Positions 14,869 through 24,626 of a stretch of 64,000 nt of DNA are shown here, piece by piece. A model generated the notes under the pieces. The model did no database searches. It was not told where the DNA came from and saw only the letters and a list, made by a program, of their open reading frames with translations. Origin of the DNA: Lactarius indigo (lineage: Eukaryota > Basidiomycota > Agaricomycetes > Russulales > Russulaceae); the NCBI GenBank assembly GCA_025766275.1, contig JAFKAC010000001.1:2046001-2110000 (forward strand). Direction: 5' to 3'. Made by a program: the position numbers and the translations under genes. How positions within the stretch are numbered: position 1 is the first letter of the stretch; each line of letters starts with the position of its first letter.

Positions 14869-16923
14869 TTATTCACTCTCAGCCTTGCGTGCGTTGAAGA
14901 TCAGATGGCAGGCCATTGATGCCGGAAAGATAACCTTCGGGTTATCGAGTTAACATGGGGCTTCCGACGGTGAACGTGAGAGGGATGACATACAAAACTA
15001 TCTCGTATCTCCATACTCTTTTCGGTCGTTTCTAGTGGTGAGAGCAAATCGAAATTTCTCACAATCGCGGCTATGGCTATCCTCAACACAATCTGGGCTA
15101 AGTTTTGGCCCCCGCAGACACGGGAGCCTGTTCCGAAAGGCATCATATGCCAATTCATGGCTTCAAGTTGCTCTTTGTTGTCCCCAGTTTCTAGCCACCT
15201 CTCGGGGGAAAAGGTTTCCGGGGCTGGGAATATTATCGGATCACGGTGTGAAGACCACGCCTGGGTGGCGACGACCGTCCCTGGGGGTAAGGCATAACCC
15301 ATCAAGTCGAACGCCTCAGGTACAGACGTCTTGACACTCGAGCTCGGCACGACGCGCTCGAGTAGGCTGGGGGCGGCACCATAAAGACGAAGACCTTTGA
15401 ACAATCCATTAAAAGACGCAGTAAGCACGAAGTTCGGCCTAACCTTCTTTGATGAACGCGCTCAAATAGGGAAGGTTCTGAAGGGTGGAGATATCTGGAA
15501 AAGTCTTGCAATTGGGCATAACCATGTCCAACTCAGCCCGGAGTTTCTTTGCGACATCGGCACGGCGGCTGAGCTCCCAGCAGAGGTACGATAGTGTCGT
15601 CGAATTCGTATCACATCCACCAACGCTGTAGGGATACACGATCCAGTTGTCGGGTGTTCAGAGATCATTTGACGTAAAAAACGCACAGATGACCCATGTG
15701 TTCAGATATGACGTCCCGGTCAGAAGTTGTAGCAGTCGATGATCCTGAGTAATAGCGGAGGAGACGTTGAGCAAGAGTGACCCTGTTAGAATGCTCTGAG
15801 GCTCCGGAGACCATTTGTGACTTCGTCTCGTAGACTCTTGCACTGACGAACTAGCCAAGATGATAATCAGGACTAGCGAGACCTCAATTCTCAAACCGTG
15901 ATCACTTGCCTCGGCCATTATTCTGTCAGAGTTGCAGAGCTGACGCCAGCGGCGATTAGGAATAGTGCAGACTAGGTTCCAAGCTCGTTTATGGACAGCA
16001 CTCCGCTGACGTGGGCAAAGTTGAGTTTGTGAGCTACTCCGTGAATACGTTGGGCATACAAGTATTCCCCGCTTTGGAAAATCCCCGATTGCTGTGACCA
16101 GCGGGTCTTCTGCATCCATGGCCCACTTTCTGAGAGCGCCAACATGGTAGCCAAACGAGGAAGCCGAGACAACGTCGACCATAAAGTGGCGAAAGAAAGT
16201 AAGACAGTCGACGGGATTTCCCTTAACAATTCCGTCGAGGATCTTTATAGGCAAGTGAGGCTCATGTCATGATAGAAGGTGGTATTGGACGTTTCATACA
16301 TTAACCAATTCGAGGGCAGAGTGGTGTATATCCGGCTGGAACTGGGCAAGATTGGTAGGGATATAGTGTGGAGCATAGCCTTTCTTCCGGAAAACGTGAG
16401 ATGTGTGAGGTAAAGTGGTCATGCTGCAGAAAACGTTGTCAGGCCGCCGCGGCTATTCGTATGCGGAAGGGACGATCCGTACGCATGGTCATTATCGTTC
16501 CTGCGGCATTGATGAGTACGAAGTTACCACGCGAGGAAAGAGCACGAACGTAAGGAGACTCTTATAGTACGCGCTCTTGTCAAATTTGAGAAGAGAGTAG
16601 ACATTCTTCGTAGTGGAAAGATCATTGAAGACCACCTTATTTGGGCCAACACGTACGACAGGGCCGTACACCTCAAATAGGGTATGGATAGTCCTGCATT
16701 GCTGGAGACGAAGAACGTGTGTTGTGAGCCAAAAGTCGGATACCGCCGCATACCAAGGACCGGGGATATCGCAAAGAGGAGAAAGGCAGAGCTGATATGT
16801 TGCGCAAAGAACGAAGTAGAGAACGACGAATGCACCAACAATGGCGAAAGTGTGGTCAAAGACGAAATCCGAGAGGGAGGGCATCGCGAGGAGATTCGAA
16901 GATGGGGTGAAGGGACCTGACAC
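14869..16923 (-). CDS. Cytochrome P450 monooxygenase
   Basis: Membrane-anchored heme monooxygenase, substrate unknown. Start MSGPFTPSSNLLAMPSLSDF at 16923, then one hydrophobic anchor (about residues 25-45) and the proline hinge PLCDIPGPWYAAVSDFW. The I helix carries VGGCDTNSTT, a variant of AGxDTT with Gly before the Cys. The K-helix ExxR is EGLR, the PERF-like segment is FSPERWLE, and the heme-binding motif is FGTGSRVCGG with its axial Cys. The last exon (SF + VIFPASMACHLIFNARKAESE) follows an intron with donor gtatgt and ends at 14869. Length about 520 residues, normal. Some introns between 15,650 and 16,260 are approximate. It stands alone, with no biosynthetic partners nearby, so no pathway can be proposed. 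Confidence 0.9.
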
Positions 16924-17768
16924 CGGAGGGAGGGAGCGCAGATTCGGGCGGAAAGAAAGGAAGGCAAACGAGGTTGAAATCCGTCAGACATCAGAGGGGG
17001 CACTTGTTTATATGCAGCGAAACAATTCTCCAAGGAAGGGTGGTCCATTTTGGACGACTTCTAGTCGCCTTGCCCATGCCCAAAGAAGATAACGAATTGC
17101 TCGGATAGTGTCGTGTTCCTTCACTCTCTGAGGTTAGCGCTTCATCCTGGCTCGTTTTCACACTCTCCATCAGTTTTTGTTCCCCCATCAAACTTGGTTG
17201 GCGTCCTTGATTGACAGCAACCATCGTCAGATCGGCACTAATTATTAGGTCGAGTGGCGGAGCGACCTTGGGCAGCCCAGTGATGGAGTCCAAAGTCCCG
17301 AATTCACAAAGATTCCACGACAAGCTTGGAATTCAAAGGTGCAGAAATGTGTCGATCACGTCCGTACACCCAGCCTCATGATGTAATGGACCCCAATGGT
17401 GGTAGATTGAACTCTAGATTAATGAAAGAATAGTGGTCGTGTCGATTGAATATCGTATACACCGTTCTCGATCAGAGAAAAGGTATTCTTGTAAGACCGG
17501 CGGGCAAGTGGAACATTTCTGAAAGCACTAGAACAAGAAATTGTAATGAAAACCGCGAGCGCCACAGAGGGAGAATATCTATCCACAAGGACAGCACAGG
17601 GGCCAGAAAGTAAAGCTAGAGACTCCTGCCGGTCACGGTCAGTACGCGATGAATGTGTTCGATTCGTACATCATCAGGATCCTCCGCTCGGACATACAAG
17701 CCGCCGACAACGTGAAATATCCGTGAACCGGAAGCACCTACCTCCGAACGGATGCCACCCTCCTCACT
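16924..17768. other. Intergenic region without a recognised gene
   Basis: About 845 bases between the P450 start and the 3' end of the DUF7704 gene. A reverse-strand open frame of about 110 codons ends inside it but shows no family features and runs over the P450 promoter. It should contain the P450 promoter; no repeat or clear motif is visible. Confidence 0.45.
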
Positions 17769-18288
17769 TCATTCTGCTCTGCCGGACTTTACGGCCGCTC
17801 TACTCGAGTCCGCCGCGTGCTTCGACACGTCGTGTCCGTCGCGCCCGAACCCCACACCTATCAAAAAGCATATTCGAATAGTCGCGCCCAAGTAGACGAA
17901 TCCCACACTCCCCCAAGCCATCGCATTCCACCTCCAAACGCTCCAGAAGATCTCAGGCCCTGCCGGAGACATTCGTGGCGAGGTGGCCAAAATCGGCAAT
18001 GAGTAGACAGGACAAAAGGCGCCTCCAAGTCTTCAAAGATGAGGTGGAGGATAACACGAGGTGTTCATTTAGGGCGAAGAGCAGGTAGAGGTTTGCGAGC
18101 TGGAATAGGCTCATGCTGGTGGGTGTGTCTACGGTAGCCCGGGTGAACTGGCTCTTGGTAGGAGTAACCAGGTCACAAAGGTAGTCATTTTGGTGGGCGG
18201 CGGCATAATATGCCCCCGCGAGCGCAGATATGGGTTCGATGTAGAGAAAAAATAGTCGATAGGGTAGGGGGAAAACGTTGCTCATCAC
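17769..18288 (-). CDS. DUF7704-like fungal membrane protein, +1 frame break
   Basis: Small integral membrane protein of unknown function, of a family common in filamentous fungi. Start MMSNVFPLPYRLFFLYIEPI. Hydrophobic segments include LFQLANLYLLFALNEHLVL, RLLSCLLIADFGHL, and WNAMAWGSVGFVYLGATIRI. The block LIADFGHL followed by W..WNAMAWGSVGFVYLGAT is typical of the family. Between HLATNVSG and PAGPEIFWSVW, around 17950-17975, the frame moves by +1 with no room for an intron. Otherwise about 170 residues, near the usual size. Either a sequence error or a decayed copy. Confidence 0.7.
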
Positions 18289-18663
18289 GCTGGCAATATT
18301 ATTACCGTGTCGCAGAGGGGCTTACTACAGTAGCTTGTCCCGGCCTTATCCGAAAACACTCAGCCTCCTCAGACTCGTGACCGGGTCGGCACTCTGAGGA
18401 GTCTACGTCTACATCTACATTGGATACCACAGACAGTGGCAGTACTACGACGTAAACACCGGATTTAAGGAATTGTAGTGCAACAGCAAGCTCTTGCCCT
18501 CGGTTCTGTGTTTGTGAGAATGTGTCCTATCAGGACCAAATGGTTCTGCTGTCTACGCAATAGAATACTGTACAGCCAAATGTGAGACATTTTCGGAGAG
18601 GCACCCATGAGCCTACGACGTGGCGGTCAGCACCAGCAGTAGTAGTAGAACCCGCTGTCCGCA
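18289..18663. other. Intergenic region between the aminopeptidase and DUF7704 genes
   Basis: About 375 bases without a gene: the promoter side of the DUF7704 gene and the 3' side of the aminopeptidase. Nothing distinctive is visible. Confidence 0.4.
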
Positions 18664-20052
18664 TTAGTCTCGAGTAATGACCTCCGCTCCGTCTTCTGTG
18701 ATCAGAACCATATGTTCCTTCTGTGCACTTCGATGCACAATTCTGGTTTGGGTAAGTATAGGACTGGATGACGAATAGGGGGCTCTACCTCGGTGGAAGC
18801 TGTCCAACCGTCAGGGAAAATCCAACCCCTTGGATTAGATCCTTGAATGAGACATGGCTCGGAGGACGTCAAGGTTCACGAGATCACGGCGGACGACGTA
18901 TTTACCTCGATCGTGAAGCAATGTCCCGGCATCATAGTCCCAGGTTCTTCGTTACCTGAGAACTTATGGTTCACGTTCAATACTCATAGATAGTTCAACT
19001 CACGGTGATGCAATATCCATGGTGAACGGTGAAACACCTCGCCAATCCCATGACCCGTAAACTGACTTGACACCGAGTAACCCCGACGATCGGCAAAATC
19101 GTGTATCGCCTGTCCAATAGACTTGAAGGGTTTCCCAGGCCCACAGACGGCGATTCCAACATCCAAAGCCTCGCCCGTCGTGACGACTAGCTCTTTTCCC
19201 GCCTCGTCCTTAATGGCGGCGTTATACAGTGTCGCTATGTCAAGGTAATTCACTCACCACATTGCCAACCAGAAACGTTCGTGACGTGTCCCCGTGATAC
19301 CCATCTAAGTATACAGTTATATCTATGTTCACAATGTCTCCGTCTTCGAGACATCGACTGGACATGTGTGAGACGAGTAGCAAGAACTGTGCATCGACGA
19401 AAGACATACTCATCTGGGATTCCATGGGTTATGACGTTGTTTACGCTAGTGCAGCAAGCCTTTGGGGAAACCGGAATATCCAAGAGGCGATGGATAGGCT
19501 GAGTGAGCCACGATATACTCATGAATTGCGGCGTCCAATTCATCCGTGGTGGAGCCAACCTACCTGAAGGTCAGTGCTGCAAGCGAATTACGATGCCAAC
19601 CAGTCTTGACCTTCACCAATGTACCTGCGTACTCCAGGACATTTCGGGCCAACCGGGCAGCGCTTCTCAATCGCCGCTCTCCCGAGCTACCGAGCTTTAT
19701 GCGGCCATCACCGGAAGTAGAAGTTACCCCACGACCATGGGGACGGGAGGAAGGTGTCACATAAGGTGGGCGTGGGATGTGCGGGGGCACAGGACGTTGG
19801 ACAATGTGAGAAACCCCGAAAACAAAGGGCTCCGGTGGTAGAATAACCGAATAGATACCAAAGAACTCATCGCCCAACTCTGAGACGTCAGCCTCGTCAC
19901 TGCTACTTGTGAGAACGGTGTACCGCCGCCTAGGTGAACCAATGGAGCGGGCCGGGCTGGAAGAAAGGAGAATTGGAGGGCCAACGGCCAACGGAGAAGT
20001 GGCGGCGGTTTATGTTCAGAAGAGCTATGCGAAGAGTCCTTGGAGCAAACAT
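18664..20052 (-). CDS. Methionine aminopeptidase type I, probably mitochondrial
   Basis: Removes the initiator methionine from nascent proteins. ATG at 20052 gives [20 protein letters not shown], an Arg-rich, acid-free start typical of a mitochondrial presequence. The body begins [20 protein letters not shown]. All five metal ligands of the type I enzymes can be placed: Asp and Asp in [19 protein letters not shown], His in [11 protein letters not shown], Glu in PGHCFTIEP, and Glu in [12 protein letters not shown] at the end. [12 protein letters not shown] is also diagnostic. The last exon follows an intron ending near 18745; TAA at 18664-18666. Joining the presequence to the body needs a +1 shift near 19990-20010, or a different first exon, so the start is uncertain. 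There is no N-terminal zinc finger as in cytosolic MAP1, which supports the organellar form. Confidence 0.88.
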
Positions 20053-20311
20053 CGCCAGGCGATTGATGTGGGTGCAGTGAGCGCGCGCCTTGCCAGGAAC
20101 GCTCAGTATACACCCCCAGGGCCTGTGTTTCCCCCTAAGTTACATAACGCGCTCCTTATGGCGGCGAACGTTTCCAAAGGCTATATAGGGTCTCACAATT
20201 TGGAGTGTCAATTATGTCGCGTGCGACGAACAGGTACAATGTAGGTATAAATGGTGCAAGGGGTAAGGCAACGGGTGTCCGGGTGAAAAGTGTGCTTCCC
20301 TGCTCCAAAAA

Positions 20312-21827
20312 TCATCCATCCAGTGTCACTGGTCTCAGTGAACTCAAAGTATGACCCGCTTGGTTTCCGGCCTTTGTCCATTGTTTTGGAAGAGGAGTGG
20401 CCAAGGCTGTTCCAGGTGCCCGTCTCGTGGGAGATAACGGTACAACGGCTGAGCTAGGTTGTTGAACTGGTATAGCAACGTTGTACTGATAGCCAGTACC
20501 CAGCCAGCCTCGGACAGCGGGGTGATCGATGCTTGGTGAACAGTTGCACGTGGCGTAGAGTTCCAATAATTTCGTGAAACTCTCAGTTGCATTAAACAAA
20601 GGAAGCGCTGAGTTAAATCATCAGTCACTGTCAAGATATGTACATGAACAGGAATCACCTTCGTGTAGGGTCCTGTATGCTTGCTTATAGGAAGCGTGTC
20701 GACTCCACATCACTACGCGAGTGTTGGCGACGATCGAAGATAATAACAAAATTGAAACATACCGTAGGCACAAGCCACGATGGCAGCGGTGGATTCTGTA
20801 AGGCAATGGACGAGAACACGACCTCTATGTTCCACGGCATCTTGAATGTATTTGCAGACAGTCGGTAATGAAAGGAGAAGAGCTGCTTTGTTGGATGAGG
20901 GTATCTCGATGTGACTATGCTTGAGACCGATGTTGGAGGGAAAGGTAGCAGACGGCGACAATGATATGCAATGCGTTAGACCCAGGTATTCAACTAGGCA
21001 TGCAGCTTGTTCCGGGTCCGTGGGGAAGTCGCTATGGCGGGACTTATTAACGGAATGTCAACCAGTGAGCAGCGTATCTGTCGTACCTGCTCAGAGAAAG
21101 CTTCTCCGGTATAATACAAGTCGTGTCACTTAAACTGCTCAGAAAACTAGTGACATCTTGGCGGTGCCTGCGCTTCCAGGCACGGTAAGTGGGGTTCGTA
21201 AGGGACAACTCGTAGTTGCACGCTTCAAAAACGTGAAGTTCCTTGAGGAAGCCATAGTTTGGTTGTATCTGCGGACGGGCTGCAGTAGTAAAGATAGGTG
21301 AGCGAGCGAGCGACAGGGAGGTACAGTAAGTAAATACCTCTCTTGATGAGGGCGATCGCCTTATGCGTGGAAATGTGACGAGCCGACATTACTACGTGGT
21401 GAGTTTAAGCCGCTATTGAACACCGCCGCGGAACCAAAAAAATCTCACAGTACGCCGCAACTATAGTAGCACTCCTTGAGATACCCATGAGACAGTGAAC
21501 CAGTACTCTGCCGCCGCCATTTATTGCGCCCCTGATAAGCGACAAGCTTCAGGAAGGTGGATGAGAATGTCCTCGTATTCGGAGTCTTGCACGGGTATTG
21601 TCAAGTGGTTGGGCCCTTGCAAGGGATAATCCGGACATGCAGAGACGATGTGCGTTATGCCAAAACGTCGGCGAAGGTCGATGGACTTTGCAGCGGAAAG
21701 GACTGTGAGGTAGGGATATGAGACGATCCGAAAAGGGAAGGAGCGGACGTGAAAGAAACGCGTACTTTCCGATGTAGAGCTGACCATCTATGACGGTGTC
21801 AATGTTATGGTTTGCTGTATCAGGCAT
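20312..21827 (-). CDS. Dual-specificity phosphatase with two tandem domains, the second lacking the catalytic Arg
   Basis: Start MPDTANHNIDTVIDGQLYIG at 21827. Domain 1 has SIDLRRRFGITHIVSACPDY, then, after an intron, GRVLVHCLMGISRSATIVAAY, an intact HCx5R loop with the following Ser. It ends with PNYGFLKELHVFEACNYEL. Domain 2 (about 20990-20530) repeats the plan: GLKHSHIEIPSSNKAALLL, then GRVLVHCLTESTAAIVAC, where the loop Gly and the invariant Arg are replaced, so it should be inactive. It closes with FTKLLELYATCNCSPS, parallel to the end of domain 1. The tail to 20312 is polar and Pro-rich. The duplicated plan suggests an active phosphatase fused to a substrate- or partner-binding pseudophosphatase. 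Exon borders between the domains are approximate. Confidence 0.78.
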
Positions 21828-22412
21828 GGAGGGGATGGAGTGAGATGACCACAGACCTCCACAGAGGGTGTTTAAAAGAGAGAAAGCGGTGGGCGAAAGA
21901 AGCGCGGACGAAAGAGGATGAACCGGTCAAGCTGGGCATACATTTCCTTTCAAAGAATATACCCGTTATCTCTCCCCCTATCACTCGCAATGGTTACCCC
22001 TTGCCCTAAGCTCAAACACCTCACTTTCATAAACGTGAAGTTATCGCTCCACGAGATGATCCGGCGTCCCCGGTTTTTTGCCTACTTTTAGGCCGTAGGA
22101 TCTTTGTGCTGTCATTGTCGTAATCCCATGCGGTTATGGAAATTTAGTCCAGATGACGCGAAACTTTCCACATTTGCACGACTGTAGAGTCAAGTGGAGC
22201 ATACACGGCTGGCGTTATGATATATCGTTGTTCCATTCACCCTTGTCCGTTCGATCCAGCTCCACATGCTGCCGCCACTTATGTAACCTTCTGTTCCCAA
22301 ACGAAGACAAATACCAGAAGTTGTACCATGTGCATCCCAGCGGACCGTCCGGTGTGAATGTAACGTACAATAAAAGCGCCGACAAGCCGGAATGGTTGTG
22401 TAGTAACTCCAT
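21828..22412. other. Intergenic region between the phosphatase and MetRS genes
   Basis: About 585 bases without a recognisable gene, holding the phosphatase promoter and the MetRS 3' end. An 87-codon open frame on the + strand shows no family features. Confidence 0.4.
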
Positions 22413-24441
22413 CTAGATTGCGTATCTTCCGCGTGACACGCGCGAAAATAGCTTGACGCCCTGCGTGGCACTGCTAACCGTGCCGGGGAGATATCGGGCA
22501 TGTTGCAAGGAACGTTCCGAGGGAGATATACTCATGGCATCCAACAGCATCCCAGCCTTGGCAGGGGTAAACGGCTGCAGGAGAATACCACAGATGCGCA
22601 GAGTTTCAAGAGACAGAGCGTACACCTCCCCAATAAGTGCCTGTGGTGTGTCTTTGGCCCATGGTTCGGTCGCGTTCATCATCGTATTGGCCTGCGAGAA
22701 GGAAGCGTGGTGATCGGATGAATGAATATCGTCATCAAATGAAATCCGGACGAACAGCTTTTAGTTGGGCGATGATGGCCTCTAGAGCCTCCGCAATACG
22801 AAGCTCCTCAAGATGATTGTCGACTACGGCGGCCAAACTCTTGAGAGGACCCATCACTTCTGTAAGTTTTTCAACGTTCGTTGACCGCTCTAGTGTTTCT
22901 CGGGAACACGATTGAAAATCTTCGGGTAAACGCTTTCGAATGGCAGCAGATGTTATGCGCAAGTAGAAGTTCCCGAGTAAGGATTGCAGTTCCGAAGCGT
23001 TGTTTTCCAGTTGTTCACTTGACCAGTCTAGTAAAAACGCCCGAAATTCCATTCGGAAGCCTTTCTATGTGCGAGCGATAAAGTAGCTCACCGACGTCAT
23101 CCTTGAAGCGGCCACCAATCCGAGCGAGATAATACCTGACTGGGTCTGCCCCTAGTTCATCGATGGCCTCGAAGGGGTCCACAACATTGCCTATAGACTT
23201 AGACATCTTACGCCGGTTCACCGTCCAATGGGAGTGAGCTAGGAGCCTTTTAGGGAGAGGTAGGTCTAGGGCTTGAAGCATGGCCGGAAAGTATATAGCA
23301 TGAAAGCTATCAGCTATCGACGTCAGACCCGGAAACACGGCGCAAAGCTGAAACCCACCGCACGATATCTTTACCAACGACCTGAAGGTCTGGCGGCCAG
23401 CACGAATTGATCCTCTCTTTCTCCACGTTCCAGGGGTATCCAGCTCCGGTCAAATAATTTATCAGGGCATCAAACCACACGTACACCGTATGTGCGGGGT
23501 CATTCGGGACGGCGATCCCCCAATGCAGGCGATGACGAGGGCGGGACACTGACAGATCTTCAAGTGGCATGGACAACATATCTAGAACGTTTGCATGCTG
23601 CTGTGGAGGATGGATCACGTGGGGGTCCGACTGATATCTTGCAAGCAAGAAATTGCGGAAGTTCGAGAGGCGAAATTTGTAGTTCTCTTCCTCCGTCCAC
23701 TCAACCACGGAGCCAGTCTCCTTGGACACAACGACCTCCTCAATGGAACTTCCCGGACTCCCAAGACGTTCGACTTGATTGTCTGTGTAGAAACACTCGT
23801 CGGAGATGGAGTACCATCCTTTGTGAGAACCTTTGTAAATCAACCCTTTCGAGTCCAATTCGCGCTACAGTGGCCGTGAGAAAACTTAAAAGAAAGGGCT
23901 GCACTGTCGCCTACCCACACATGCTGCACGGCATAGTGATGGTCTTTCTCTGAAGTCCGGATGAACCTGGTATACGAGGCGTCTGCTTTACCTGCGAGGA
24001 CCTTCAGGGACAACACAGTCAGTATCGCGTGAACTCAACGGAAAGAAAGTAAACACACACGAAAACGGTCGCTTATACGGTCGCAGAACTCTAAGGGTTT
24101 TGAATTTTGTGCCTCGGCCGCTCTCTGAATTTTGAGGCCGTGTTCATCCGTACCAGTAAGGAAGTTGACGAGTCTATCTGGCCGAGAGAGCCTGGCGTGT
24201 CGCGCGAGGATATCTGTAGTTACCAATGTATAAAGGTGGCCGATATGGGGTACTGTAGTTGAGGTCAAATGCGAGGAATATACCAAAGAACGCGATGACC
24301 ATACCAGAGTTTGGGTAAAATATGGGCGTCGTCAAATAATAAGCACTGCCAGAAAGTGAAGAATGAGGCCGGGTATTGCTTCTCAAAGTTGGTCGTGGCA
24401 ACTGGTGGCAGAGACCGACGAGCACATGGTCTCAAGAGCAT
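22413..24441 (-). CDS. MSM1: Methionyl-tRNA synthetase, mitochondrial type
   Basis: Class I synthetase charging mitochondrial tRNA-Met. ATG at 24441 gives an Arg-containing presequence (MLLRPCARRSLPPVATTNF). The catalytic core starts YYLTTPIFYPNS, continues across an intron into VPHIGHLYTLVTTDILARHA (the HIGH motif), then NFLTGTDEHGLKIQRAA, GWYSISDECFYTD, VYVWFDALINYLTGAGYP, and SHWTVNRRKMSKSIGNVVDP (KMSKS loop). The helical anticodon-binding domain follows (22735-23052 and 22413-22682) and ends GVKLFSRVSRGRYAI. There is no C-terminal tRNA-binding extension, in keeping with the organellar enzyme. Joining presequence and core needs a +1 shift in about 24380-24430 or an alternative start, so the first 30 residues are uncertain. 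Divergent from the auxilin gene, 185 bases apart. Confidence 0.92.
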
Positions 24442-24515
24442 CGTCGATCGGCGCTTTCGCCAAATGGTTCGGCCAGCACTTTGGGGCCTTCGGCAAGTTG
24501 GCCCGATATAGCCGT

Positions 24516-24533
24516 GGGTTAGGGTTAGGGTTA
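24516..24533 (+). repeat. Telomere-like repeat (GGGTTA)3 in a divergent promoter
   Basis: Three perfect copies of GGGTTA, i.e. TTAGGG-type fungal telomere sequence, between the start codons of MetRS (24441, minus) and auxilin (24627, plus). TTAGGG elements are bound by Tbf1/Rap1-like or TRF-like Myb proteins in fungi. A regulatory role here is inferred. Confidence 0.85.
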
Positions 24534-24626
24534 GAGCGATGTAACCCTTCCTCGATTCCTCGGACACTCGTAGGCGAACAAACCCCAGAGACCGCGCCAG
24601 GAGCGCCTCCAACACTATCGATTACT

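Noticed and set aside
17000..17323. Reverse-strand 110-codon frame upstream of the P450
   Set aside because: No recognisable domain, no supporting splice signals, and it occupies the P450 promoter.
24510..24545. The TTAGGG array as a chromosome end
   Set aside because: Only three units, with ordinary genes on both sides; it is interstitial.
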